From positions 51,154 through 115,153 of the forward strand of contig CAZYWZ010000003.1 of the NCBI GenBank assembly GCA_964651705.1: a stretch of DNA of 64,000 nt, in the 5' to 3' direction. This document shows, in pieces, positions 56,601 to 64,000 of this stretch (positions are counted from its first letter, which is position 1; each line of letters begins with the position of its first letter). The DNA is from JADLBR01 sp964651705. GTDB lineage: Bacteria > Verrucomicrobiota > Verrucomicrobiia > JADLBR01. The position numbers were made by a program, and so were the translations under genes. The notes under the pieces were generated by a model that worked only from the letters and a program-made list of their open reading frames with translations, did no database searches and was not told the origin of the DNA.

Positions 56601-57579
56601 CGAGACCCGTGTCCCAGTTGTCGCCGAGGTTCCAGCGCCCGTCGCCGCCCGCGCCGCCCCCCACATTGTCGAAATACACGTTCCGCGCCTGGACGGCTGC
56701 GATCGCGCTGTTCACGTCGTTCGAACTCCACGCGGCGGTGTACAGGCGGAATGCCGCCACGCGCCCGTCGAAGTTGGAGTAGTTATCGATATTCCCGAGG
56801 TCTCCCGTGTGACCGCCCGTGGCGCTGTCACGGCCGCCGATCGCCGCGGTGTCGGACCCGGCCCAGTCTTCCATCGACGTCTCCGTGTCGCCGAAGCCCA
56901 CCTGGACCCCATCGATGTACAGGGTCATCGTGTCGCCCGTGCCGGGGTTGGCCACGGAATTCGGGTCATCGCGATTGTACACCGCGACCACGTGGTGGTA
57001 CTCGCCGTCCGCAGAGATGGCGGTGGACAGCGAATCGCTGGCACCCCCATCCTTGACGACCCACTGCAGATTGCCGCCCGAGATCACGAAGGCACTGCCG
57101 TCCGTCGCGCCGCCGGTCTCCCAGAAAAGCTGGTTGGCCGCCGTGTTGTCAAACCGCGCCCAGAACTCGAAGGTCGCGTCATCGGTGCTGATGTCCCCGA
57201 GGCTCCCCGGGGTGTCGAAAGAGTCCGCCGTCCCGCGATCTCGTTCGCTCGTCACCTGGTTGCTCGTGCGAGGGAAATCCAGACGCCCCCCGATGCCGTA
57301 GATGTTGCCAAGGGTGGAGTTGCTCTGCGGTCCCTCCGGCCCCGTCCCCACGCGCGTGTCGAGGGTGAACTCGAAGGGGTTCTCTCCCGGATTCAGCGCG
57401 CTGTCCCACGTGTTCGTTTCGGCCGTGATGTCGCGATCGACATTCGCATCAAAGTCCAGCAGCAGGTTGGTGGTGTTCAACTGGGCCATCGCCGGCGACG
57501 CCAGCCCCAGACACCCCGCGAACAACACCGCGACACAGCCCTTACGGGCACGTTCTTTCCAGAGCGTTTTCACACGCAT
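53632..57579 (-). CDS. Giant PEP-CTERM beta-solenoid protein with LamG-like N-terminal domain
   Basis: 1,315 residues from the ATG at 57579 (MRVKTLWKERARKGCVAVLF, then signal cleavage after SPAMA). A LamG/concanavalin-like domain (about 20-250, EFWARFDNTAANQLFWETGG, MTLYIDGVQVGFGDTETS) is followed by roughly 1,000 residues of low-complexity G/N/T/S beta-repeats of the autotransporter-associated type (VNISGGDVFLTGNIDYRNNG and many like it). The sorting signal IPEPSTPILLGLGALGLGLL-RRRG is near the end. Eighteen residues encoded by a hairpin repeat follow it. It is an exosortase substrate that would be attached to the outer surface. No exosortase is in the window. Confidence 0.9.
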   Translation of the reverse strand: MRVKTLWKERARKGCVAVLFAGCLGLASPAMAQLNTTNLLLDFDANVDRDITAETNTWDSALNPGENPFEFTLDTRVGTGPEGPQSNSTLGNIYGIGGRLDFPRTSNQVTSERDRGTADSFDTPGSLGDISTDDATFEFWARFDNTAANQLFWETGGATDGSAFVISGGNLQWVVKDGGASDSLSTAISADGEYHHVVAVYNRDDPNSVANPGTGDTMTLYIDGVQVGFGDTETSMEDWAGSDTAAIGGRDSATGGHTGDLGNIDNYSNFDGRVAAFRLYTAAWSSNDVNSAIAAVQARNVYFDNVGGGAGGDGRWNLGDNWDTGLAPSVNQNVIINSGLTATISNGNLGAQTLYIGATNMPGAGAPLNPVVADGAGTLNMSGGELDATQIIIGSGGNDGTLNFTDGRIDVNWDTDAADTGKQAVSILHSGAATNVFTMGTSGGGTSPTMVIGGTNRRFEIGVNEGSTADSVAIFNMESGSLTVNANIVLGQSGIDNNALAAFNIYGGDIYVRDQFNINDGNAILIQTNGTISVDDLQTMSTSGNTEDIRLLGGTFTIRDQMVDRAGNSDMTIDGGTLFFSASTAGNRKVEDITFDSGTIRYTIQDPATSPTALTILNSGTFTNSSGQLDLNIADRPGAAAFTTTWTNGSAVWSAVNVGEWDAGNPIQYITNGSAYTLVNTDGSATITNIENLTSAHPDFDLRFITNSGPNADEVQIVANTNVATTPIKAVIAAGGATVTRAQNLLIGEFVGADAADLDVNAGTLDLGGNDIQVGGNADTATLTLNGGAITNVNNVNFGSGAGTEGGTIQLNGGTMVVAGDITETDVDSQTSAQLHIDGATLTVGGNISVQRFAVGQTIGSVGAYIITNGQQVTSSGTTAVGANGTGTLQIADGTLITSDGDIGEASAGYGLVTMNSTGASWIVARDLNIGNSGVGQLDLIEGTLSVGTDTVGTRGTYLAASANGTGIFNIGSPGGSTNVLFQNQGGNFEIANDGLGVVNMYGGVMQQLDDNNIVVNQGTDSDGTLNLYGGRINLLAVGGGSDVNFNNGIGVVNVTNGTLRARTINLTTSTSGSTGIVNISGGDVFLTGNIDYRNNGTRDIVNLSGGLLELSGGEIRLANSSVLAGGTNQFNFTGGTLKNVGIFIGDLVQQSADAASVLDIGASPGTMQIQGDYSLISNGFTAMLSLELFGMGTNAGTDFDFLTVVGNASLGGTVQILDQSAGAIDAATPFTWNLIEAANITTNDLFVDLPSGFFWQIDTGGATDIFQVYTIPEPSTPILLGLGALGLGLLRRRGKASVGHCPTDASGKTAFNRK
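53662..53692. repeat. CTGTCGG-type hairpin at the end of the PEP-CTERM gene
   Basis: Perfect 12-bp arms GGCATCTGTCGG (53662-53673) and CCGACAGATGCC (53681-53692) with a seven-base loop. It falls inside the last 18 codons of the PEP-CTERM gene, which read ASVGHCPTDASGKTAFNRK after the sorting signal. The sister hairpin is at 40081-40113. Confidence 0.75.
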
Positions 57580-57654
57580 TGAAGCTACGCGCGCGCCGGA
57601 GGGCAAGCCAACGCATTAATCGGTATCAGTGACGGCATGGGGATCGGAGGGGGC

Positions 57655-57789
57655 GCGTCACATTGCCCGAAGCTCTGGCGGGGAAGTCGTCGGAACTGCT
57701 GGACGCCGCCGACGACATATGGGAATTCTTCGACCGCCATGCCCGCCCGCCGAGGGAATTCCAGAAGGCAGAAAGAAGCCAGCACGAAG
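57655..57789 (+). pseudogene. Possible C-terminal fragment of an exported esterase
   Basis: In the frame just upstream of the next gene, LLDAADDIWEFFDRHARPPR resembles the last helix of polyhydroxybutyrate-depolymerase-like esterases, which often end in a WEFF-type motif. No further homologous residues are visible before it, so it may be coincidence. The rest of 57607-57789 has nothing recognised. Confidence 0.3.
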
Positions 57790-59865
57790 ATGAGAAACGC
57801 GTCCACATATATCACAACTTTGGCCCTCGGCGTCTTCGCGTGCGGGGGAGCGGGTTTCGGGTCGAGCGATGCCGGGGCGGGCTTTCCCTCCGGCGTCGAT
57901 CCCGCCGATCCTCGGCTCCAGGCCGGATGCCTGGACGTTGCCAGACCCCCCTATCTCGCCGACCCGACCGGCGCGAGAGATTCGACGGCCGCGATCCAGC
58001 GCGCCGTCGACGACGCGCGGGATCACGGGCTGGTCTGCTTCTTCCCGGAGGGCACCTACCTCATCTCGGACACGATCTCCTGCGAGCAGAAGGTCTCAAA
58101 ATTGGACAAGCCGCGCCACGTGGACGGTGGCTCGCAACACTTCTGGCCGGTGCATCGCCCGATCGTCCTGATGGGATCGACCAAGGGGAAGCGTCCCGTG
58201 TTGAAACTATCCCCGGTGGCGAAAGGTTTCGGCGATCCCGCGAAGCCCAAACTGGCGATCTGGATCTGGGCGCAGACCTGGTTCGACGCGAAGGGCAAGG
58301 AGGAACCAATCTGGGGCAAGGAGCAGGCGAACATCTCCTTCAACCATGTCTTCCGGGGCATCGACATCGACATCCGGGGGCACGACGGGGCGATCGGCAT
58401 CCGGCACTCCGGCTCGCAGGGGTCCACGATGCAGGACGTCACGATCCTGGCGGACGGCGCCTACGCGGGACTTAACTGCTGCCCCGGCCAGGGCGGAGGA
58501 ACCTATAACGTGAAGGTCGTGGGCGGGCGCTACGGCATCGTGCTCGAACCCGATAGCCGATTCCCGATCCTCACGGCGTGCGAATTCAAAGGCCAGTCCG
58601 AGGCGTGCATCCGCTACGCGAACGGCGGCTCGCAGGTGCCCACGCTCCTCGTTGCCTGCCGCCTCGAGCCGGCCGCGGCCTGCGCCGTCGATCTGGCCAC
58701 CGAGCGCGGCTACGCCGGAATCAGCATGGTGGATTGCGTCATCGCGCTGCCACCCGAAGGCGTCATCTGCAAGACCAGGGCGGCCAATAACATCTTCCTT
58801 GAGGACACGCTCGTGCGTGGCGCTTCGTCCGTGCAGAGCGGCGGCACGAGGCTGCCCTCCCCCTCCGGATGGACGCGCGTGGAGAGGTTCTCCGCGCACA
58901 AAGACGACGGCGCGAACCTCCTGAATGGCGAGCTATCCAAAGGCGAGGTCGCCCGATTCACGCCCGACGCGCCAGCGCCCGACTTCGCCAAGATCCGCGA
59001 CAGGCACTACTCCCCGGCCCCCTCCTTCGAGGATGCCGACGCCGCCAACGTCCGAGATTTCGGCGCCAAGGGCGACGGCGCGACGGACGACACCGCGGCC
59101 TTCGCCAAGGCCATCGCCGCGCGCGACAAGGTGTTCATCCCCAACGGCGAGTACTGCCTCTCGGGCACGCTCCGCCTGCGGCCCACGACACACCTGTTCG
59201 GACTCAGCCGCAGTTTCGCGACCATAGGCGCCAAGGGCGAGCGCGCCAGACATGGCGAGCCGGGCCCCTCGCCCGAGACGGACTCCTTCGTCATCGAGAC
59301 CCCCGACGACCCCGCCGCCGCACCCGGCCTGTCATTCCTCACGGTCCGCGGGCGCGTCGAATGGCGCTCGGGCCGCGGCTCATGGATGCTGCCGCGCGCG
59401 GGCCTCCACATCTCCGGCAATGGTGGCGGCCGTTTCTACGGCGTCATGGCCATGGGACGGCCGCTGATCCTCGAAGGCATCCGCCACCCCACGGCTTTCT
59501 ACGCCCTCAATGTCGAGCGCATCACCACCAACCCGCAATCGGAGATCCGCGACTGTTCCCACCTCCGCCTCTATTACTTCAAGGTCGAGTCGGGCACCAT
59601 CCAGCGACCCAACGCCGGTGATGGCAACACCCCCTGCCGCATTGCCAATTCACATGACATCCGCGTCTATTGCATGTACGGCAACGTCAGGCAACTCGGC
59701 CAGAAACCCATGCTCGAGGTCGTCGATTCAACGGACGTCCTCGTTTCCCAACTAAAGGCTTTTTTTCCCGGCCCATTCCCCCACCTCACCGAAACTTTCG
59801 GAGGCGCGGCGAGCGCGGTCCCATCCTCGAAGACGTGTGCGCTCTTCGCGCGACGTTCGAGGTGA
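57790..59865 (+). CDS. Exported pectate-lyase-fold (right-handed beta-helix) protein
   Basis: 691 residues. Signal MRNASTYITTLALGVFACGG. Two pectate-lyase-3/GH55-like modules are visible, each starting with a DxTGARDSTAAIQRAVDDAR-type sequence: ARDSTAAIQRAVDDARDHGL with FPEGTYLI near residue 60-90, and RDFGAKGDGATDDTAAFAKA with IPNGEYCLSGTL near 415-460. Between and after them are the turns of the beta-helix. Such proteins act on polysaccharides as lyases or exo-glucanases, but the exact reaction is not known here. The gene lies 210 bp from the divergent PEP-CTERM gene and precedes a GH42-like gene. Confidence 0.85.
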   Translation: MRNASTYITTLALGVFACGGAGFGSSDAGAGFPSGVDPADPRLQAGCLDVARPPYLADPTGARDSTAAIQRAVDDARDHGLVCFFPEGTYLISDTISCEQKVSKLDKPRHVDGGSQHFWPVHRPIVLMGSTKGKRPVLKLSPVAKGFGDPAKPKLAIWIWAQTWFDAKGKEEPIWGKEQANISFNHVFRGIDIDIRGHDGAIGIRHSGSQGSTMQDVTILADGAYAGLNCCPGQGGGTYNVKVVGGRYGIVLEPDSRFPILTACEFKGQSEACIRYANGGSQVPTLLVACRLEPAAACAVDLATERGYAGISMVDCVIALPPEGVICKTRAANNIFLEDTLVRGASSVQSGGTRLPSPSGWTRVERFSAHKDDGANLLNGELSKGEVARFTPDAPAPDFAKIRDRHYSPAPSFEDADAANVRDFGAKGDGATDDTAAFAKAIAARDKVFIPNGEYCLSGTLRLRPTTHLFGLSRSFATIGAKGERARHGEPGPSPETDSFVIETPDDPAAAPGLSFLTVRGRVEWRSGRGSWMLPRAGLHISGNGGGRFYGVMAMGRPLILEGIRHPTAFYALNVERITTNPQSEIRDCSHLRLYYFKVESGTIQRPNAGDGNTPCRIANSHDIRVYCMYGNVRQLGQKPMLEVVDSTDVLVSQLKAFFPGPFPHLTETFGGAASAVPSSKTCALFARRSR

Positions 59866-60030
59866 ATCCTTCGGCGGATCGGAAGCCCGGATTCCTTGAA
59901 TCGCCCTGCGGGGAGGCATGCTGCACAAAGCACTGGAAACCCCCCGGAAGGCTATGGGTGACGGTTGCGACCGCGGGGCCGCCGAAAGCAAATTCCTTCC
60001 ATTCCATCACTGACTGGATATGAGATCGCC

Positions 60031-62775
60031 ATGCGTCTTTTCGCCATCTCAGTCGGCGCCACGATCTGTGTCTTTCTCGGGTTCCCACTCGCGGCTGAAG
60101 CGTTGGAGCCGACGGATTTGCCCGAGGGCATTTTCTTTGAGGCCGAGGCGCTGGACGGCCGCGTTGGCGAAACCGGCTTCGCGACGGTGATCGAGGAACC
60201 ATTGGCCAGCGGCGGGCGGGCGCTCATCGGGCTCTTCCGCAAAGGCTGGGCGGATTTCGGGGTGGCGATTCCGTCCGCGGGCAAATGGGTGCTGTGGGCG
60301 CGGTGCGCGGTGCCGGGCGAGAAGGTGAGGCTGGCGCTGGATTTCGACGGCATCAACACGGGCGGGATGACCGAGGCGACGCTGGCGCGCACCTCGGAGA
60401 AGACGGATGGGCCCAAGGCGTATCAGTGGCGCCGGTTGGCCGACGTGGATCTGGAGGCGGGACCGTGGCGCTTCGCGGTCGGGACCGGAGCCATCCGCAT
60501 CGACTGTTTCCTGTTGGCGCGTGATGTCACCCTGCGGCCCGGGGACGATATCCTGGCGCGGATGGCGGCGGGCGCCGCTGCCCCGCGGGGTAGGGCGTTG
60601 CCGGAACTGGCCCACGAGCGTCGGATCGAATCGCACCCGAAGTGGCTGAGGCGCGCGCTCCGTCCTTGTTACGCGCATTTCGAATGGGACAAGGAGATGA
60701 ATGCGGAGACATGGTGCCGTCGCGCGAAGGAGGCCGGGGCCAACTGCATCTTCGGGTGCGGGGAGATGCCGGCCGGTGCCTTGGACGGGAAGCTCAAGCC
60801 CATCTCGCACGCGCACCTCAATCGCGATCCGTCGTTCCGTTTCCCGGAGGACTACGATCTCTCGTACGGGTGGGTGAAAGAGATGGTCGATGCCGCGCAC
60901 CGCCACGGCCTCAAGATCGTTATCTACGGGGGCGCGCACCGGACGCTGGACCCGTTAATCGTCGAGCACCCGGAATGGCGGCAGCAGGATGCGCAAGGGC
61001 GCGCCTATGGCCATGGCTTCGGCTCGTGGCACTCCCCCTACCGCGAGGCCTACATCCGGCGCTGGGTCGAGGTCGCGAAACTCGCCCGCTTCGACGGGAT
61101 CATGATCGACATGCTTTTCACGGGACCCGCGGGCGGGGATTTTTCGCCGTGGACGGTTGCGGCATTCAGGCGGCGCTTCGGCGTCGATCCACCGCGCGAA
61201 CCGGATCCGCGCAACCTGACCTGGCAGCGGTGGATCGATTTTCAGTCGTGGTCGCGCGAGGCGATGCTGCTCGAACTCACGGAGGCCCTCCATGCCGCCG
61301 ATCCGGAGATCGCGGTCATCCCGAACCAGACGAGGGGATGGATCTTCGGCAGGACGGACAGCAATTTCCTGACGGCGCGCGCGGCCGATTGCTGCGACGG
61401 GCTCCTGGAAGAGATGGGCTGGGAATATCGCCACAATTGGGAACGCCCGTGGGCCTGGCCGCTGGAGGCGGCGTGGCAGAATCTGTTCCTGCACTGCCGG
61501 ACGCGCCCCGGCTACGGGCAGATGTGGCACGTCTCGACCCTCAATTATCCCGAGGCTCATGCCCGCGCCCATTCCTTCTCGATGCTCGCCAACGGCACCG
61601 CGCCCGCCATGGTCACGGGCGGCAACTGGCCGATCATGCAGCGCATCTGGGAGCACACCAAGTCGTGCGAGCCCTGGCTGGAGGAGGCGGCGCTCGTGCC
61701 CCACGCGGCCATCCATTTCTCCGAGGACACGCTGGATTGGCACGCGGTCCCGGCGGGTGACGAGACCTACATGGCCCACATGAAGAACGTCTTCGGGATC
61801 TTCCAGGCCCTCCTAGAATGCCACATCCCCGTCGAGATCCTCACCGACGACAACTTGGGTGATGCGGGTGCGCTTGGGCGATACTCCGTGCTGGTCCTTC
61901 CAAATTCGGTCTGCCTGTCCGACCGGCAGGCGACCGCGATCAATGCGTTCGTGCGGGCGGGCGGCGGACTGGTCGCCACATTCGAGACGGGGACGCGCGA
62001 CGAGAACGGCTTCCGGCGAGGGCGCCCGGCGCTGGCCGACCTGCTCGGCGCGGCGCAAGGCGAGGCGGTCGGGTCGGATACCTGGAGCGTGCCGCTCGAC
62101 GGGCCCGCGCATCCGATCGTGGACGACCCGGTGATCGCCGGATCTGGCGCCTGGCGCCAGGGCATCAGCGAGCCGTCGGGCTCCGCCTACCTGTATGCCG
62201 GCCCAAGAGCCCGACCAATCGGCGCGGTTCCGGTGGGCGAGCTCGATAAGAATGCCTTTTCGCTGCCGCTTAAAGGCGGCGCCCAACCCCCAAAGGGGAG
62301 CGCCTTCTATGCCCTGATCGCACGGCGGGTCAGCGAAGGCAAGGCCGCTTTCTTTCCCGCCGATATCGGCCACGCGTACTACGTCTTCAACCATCCCCTG
62401 AACCGAAATCTCATCGCCAACGCCATCGCATGGTGCGCCGCCCGGGAAAATCCCATCCGGACCGATGCCCCGATGACGGTGCAGACCGTCCTTTGGGAGA
62501 AAGGGGGAGCCCGGATCGTGCATCTGGTCAATGACATCTCGTCCTTCGGTCGCGCCGCCGCCCCGAACCCCGAGGCGTTCACCGCTTTCCGAAGCGAGAT
62601 CGTGCCGATCCATGGCGTTCGGGTCGCGGTCTCCGGCAAGTTCGCCTCGGCGAAACTCTTCCCTGAGGGCAAGCCGGTGCCCGCGCGGTTCGTCGGGGGT
62701 GCGTCCGAGGTCACGGTCCCAAGGTTCGACGCGCATGCGATGGTCGTCTTCACTGATCCGCAATCGGCCCCATAG
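60031..62775 (+). CDS. Exported beta-galactosidase-like (GH42/GHL6-type) protein
   Basis: 914 residues with a signal peptide (MRLFAISVGATICVFLGFPL then AAEALE). An N-terminal beta domain is followed by a TIM barrel (about 195-500) containing HPEWRQQDAQGRAYGHGFGS, FDGIMIDMLFTGPAGGDFSP and AVIPNQTRGWIFGRTDS. Next is a glutamine-amidotransferase-like trimerisation domain (about 585-680, VEILTDDNLGDAGALGRYSV and LVLPNSVCLSDRQATAINAF) as in GH42 enzymes, and a C-terminal domain. The catalytic glutamates of GH42 are not clearly in place, so it may be a hypothetical-glycosyl-hydrolase-type protein. Follows the pectate-lyase-fold gene by 165 bp. Confidence 0.8.
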   Translation: MRLFAISVGATICVFLGFPLAAEALEPTDLPEGIFFEAEALDGRVGETGFATVIEEPLASGGRALIGLFRKGWADFGVAIPSAGKWVLWARCAVPGEKVRLALDFDGINTGGMTEATLARTSEKTDGPKAYQWRRLADVDLEAGPWRFAVGTGAIRIDCFLLARDVTLRPGDDILARMAAGAAAPRGRALPELAHERRIESHPKWLRRALRPCYAHFEWDKEMNAETWCRRAKEAGANCIFGCGEMPAGALDGKLKPISHAHLNRDPSFRFPEDYDLSYGWVKEMVDAAHRHGLKIVIYGGAHRTLDPLIVEHPEWRQQDAQGRAYGHGFGSWHSPYREAYIRRWVEVAKLARFDGIMIDMLFTGPAGGDFSPWTVAAFRRRFGVDPPREPDPRNLTWQRWIDFQSWSREAMLLELTEALHAADPEIAVIPNQTRGWIFGRTDSNFLTARAADCCDGLLEEMGWEYRHNWERPWAWPLEAAWQNLFLHCRTRPGYGQMWHVSTLNYPEAHARAHSFSMLANGTAPAMVTGGNWPIMQRIWEHTKSCEPWLEEAALVPHAAIHFSEDTLDWHAVPAGDETYMAHMKNVFGIFQALLECHIPVEILTDDNLGDAGALGRYSVLVLPNSVCLSDRQATAINAFVRAGGGLVATFETGTRDENGFRRGRPALADLLGAAQGEAVGSDTWSVPLDGPAHPIVDDPVIAGSGAWRQGISEPSGSAYLYAGPRARPIGAVPVGELDKNAFSLPLKGGAQPPKGSAFYALIARRVSEGKAAFFPADIGHAYYVFNHPLNRNLIANAIAWCAARENPIRTDAPMTVQTVLWEKGGARIVHLVNDISSFGRAAAPNPEAFTAFRSEIVPIHGVRVAVSGKFASAKLFPEGKPVPARFVGGASEVTVPRFDAHAMVVFTDPQSAP

Positions 62776-62839
62776 ATAAGCATTCAGTGCCGAGGACATC
62801 GCCCTTGCCGGATGGCGTGTCGCCGTGGAGACTACCCAT

Positions 62840-63892
62840 ATGAAGAGACACATCGGACGCGCGTGGTTATCGGCCGCATTCGCCGGGATGCTCGGGCTGT
62901 GGCTGCCGCAGGCGGCATCGGATGCGGCGGAGACAGTTCCGGATAAATGGCAGCTTTCGTGGCGTAAGACGCCGGCTTCGCTCGCGCTGATGAACGGCGA
63001 CAGGGTCGTCTGGCAATTCAACCATTTGCAGGACGGCAAAGAGAAAGGCTGCCCCTATTTCCATCCGTTGGCGACGATGGGGGGCTCGGTGTTGACCGAT
63101 CTCCGCCCCGGCGACCACCTCTGGCATCGTGGCCTGCGTTTCGCCTGGAAGGTGATCAACGGGCTGGACGGTTACTGGACGTGGCCGGAGGAGCAAGAGC
63201 GCTCGCCGGACAAGGCCCTCGGGCAAACGGATGTCACGGTGGTGAAGGTCACCGCAAACGACGACTTTTCCGCGCGCTTCGAACTGGAGATCAGCTACCA
63301 CCCGCCGGGAGAACCCCCGGACGTCACCGAGCGACGCGTCATCGAGGTCAGCGCCCCCGGCGCGGATGGCGACTACCGCATCGACTGGCGCGGCGTGTTC
63401 ACGGCTGGCGCCAAGGGCGCCGTGCTGGACCGCACGCCGATCCTGGGCGAGCCAGACGGGAAGTGGTTCGGCGGCTACGCGGGCCTCCAGTTTCGCCTCG
63501 CCCACCACGATCAATTTTCGGCCTGGACCATCTCGAACAGCGAGGGCATCTCCGTCACCAGCGATTCGGACAAGATCACCGCGGAAACAAGGCAACAACT
63601 CGAACCGCTGCACGGGAAACCGGCCCGATGGGTGGACCTGACCCTCGACATGGCGGACGGGAAGAAGGGCGGCGCCACGATCATGGACCATCCGGGTAAC
63701 CTGCGCCATCCGCCGCCGTGGCACATCGCGGCAATGCCGCACGAGTTCCATCATGCGCCCCTGTTCCAGGGCCCCTTCACCCTCGAGGCGGGCAAGGAGC
63801 TGCCCCTCCGGTTCCGCATCCTCGTCCACGACGGGCCGTTGCAGAAAGCCGCGGCGGCCAGCCAGTGGGAGGACTTCGTCCGGCAACCATAA
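62840..63892 (+). CDS. Exported DUF6807 (PmoA-like) protein
   Basis: 350 residues with a signal peptide from the ATG at 62840 (MKRHIGRAWLSAAFAGMLGL then WLPQAASDA). It has the DUF6807 pattern: CPYFHPLATMGGSVLTDLRP with DHLWHRGLRFAWKVINGLDG early on, DYRIDWRGVFTAGAKGAVLD in the middle, and MDHPGNLRHPPPWHIAAMPH-EFHHAPLF near the end. The family is named after a mis-annotation as methane monooxygenase PmoA; members occur in polysaccharide-related gene sets of PVC bacteria and their function is unknown. Start chosen because the upstream ATG would add a five-residue stub. Confidence 0.82.
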   Translation: MKRHIGRAWLSAAFAGMLGLWLPQAASDAAETVPDKWQLSWRKTPASLALMNGDRVVWQFNHLQDGKEKGCPYFHPLATMGGSVLTDLRPGDHLWHRGLRFAWKVINGLDGYWTWPEEQERSPDKALGQTDVTVVKVTANDDFSARFELEISYHPPGEPPDVTERRVIEVSAPGADGDYRIDWRGVFTAGAKGAVLDRTPILGEPDGKWFGGYAGLQFRLAHHDQFSAWTISNSEGISVTSDSDKITAETRQQLEPLHGKPARWVDLTLDMADGKKGGATIMDHPGNLRHPPPWHIAAMPHEFHHAPLFQGPFTLEAGKELPLRFRILVHDGPLQKAAAASQWEDFVRQP

Positions 63893-63948
63893 GATTTCAA
63901 TCTCTTCACCCACCGACGCACCGCCGTCGCCCCTTGGCCAGCGATCGC

Positions 63949-64000
63949 TGACTCGAAAATTGGGTCGCGATGTAGGCTGCGCCTTGGCGCACGCGGACGG
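63949..64000 (+). repeat. Modular intergenic repeat, locus D (cut by window end)
   Basis: Head TGACTCGAAAATTGGG then GTAG and CTGCGCCTTGGCGCACGC, matching locus B at 33281-33323 with a better-preserved stem. The second arm and tail lie beyond the window. Confidence 0.7.

Noticed and set aside
55072..57582. 836-codon open frame on the plus strand
   Set aside because: Antisense to the PEP-CTERM gene. The Arg/Val/Asp-rich translation has no domain, and the minus-strand frame has a signal peptide and sorting signal.
1..64000. tRNA or rRNA genes
   Set aside because: No cloverleaf with a TTCGA-type T-loop and CCA-compatible acceptor, and no rRNA motif, was recognised in the intergenic gaps. A tRNAscan run would be decisive.

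Overview
This window is a high-GC bacterial chromosome segment. Several features point to the Planctomycetes-Verrucomicrobia-Lentisphaerae-Kiritimatiellae (PVC) side of the tree: an ECF sigma factor paired with a zinc-ribbon Ser/Thr kinase, a PEP-CTERM beta-solenoid protein, Tat-exported Gfo/Idh/MocA oxidoreductases, DUF6807- and DUF6259-like proteins, exported glycoside hydrolases and an arylsulfatase remnant. A species-level placement is not possible from sequence reading alone. No tRNA, rRNA or CRISPR array was recognised.

Layout. 1-10.5 kb: the 3' end of an RND efflux permease; a larE-thiG sulfur-chemistry pair (minus); a PEGA/FGE-fold membrane protein; an isochorismatase-fold hydrolase; and a four-gene TolQ/ExbB-TolR/ExbD-TPR-TonB/OmpA hybrid operon. 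10.7-29.6 kb: one continuous minus-strand ribosomal superoperon fusing str, S10, spc and alpha. In transcription order it is rpsL, rpsG, fusA, rpsJ, rplC, rplD, rplW, rplB, rpsS, a coiled-coil lipoprotein, rplV, rpsC, rplP, rpmC, rpsQ, rplN, rplX, rplE, rpsN, rpsH, rplF, rplR, rpsE, rplO, secY, map, infA, rpmJ, rpsM, rpsK, rpsD, rpoA, rplQ. tuf, rpmD and adk are absent from their usual slots, and an envelope lipoprotein sits between rpsS and rplV. 30-33 kb: a HAD phosphatase and two overlapping SDR-type genes. 33.5-44 kb: a GH-A clan glycosidase with an inserted carbohydrate-binding module, an ECF sigma/kinase pair sharing a promoter motif, a HAD phosphatase, an SRPBCC protein, an aldehyde dehydrogenase and an EF-hand alpha/beta hydrolase. 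44-64 kb: an exported carbohydrate-active region with a DUF6259-like protein, a LacI regulator coupled to a Tat-exported oxidoreductase, a broken arylsulfatase, an exported methyltransferase/glycosidase-like fusion, a giant PEP-CTERM beta-solenoid protein, a pectate-lyase-fold protein, a GH42-like protein and a DUF6807 protein.

The gaps between genes are filled by families of palindromic repeats. One family is modular: a conserved head and tail bracket exchangeable GTAG...CTAC stem-loops at five loci. A 317-bp MITE-like element with 13-bp terminal inverted repeats and an 8-bp target duplication interrupts the arylsulfatase gene; removing it and one duplication restores the reading frame exactly. 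The core of that element recurs in inverse orientation between the TonB/OmpA gene and rplQ. A 31-bp palindrome and a CTGTCGG-type hairpin also recur, and one copy of the latter extends the PEP-CTERM reading frame past its normal end.
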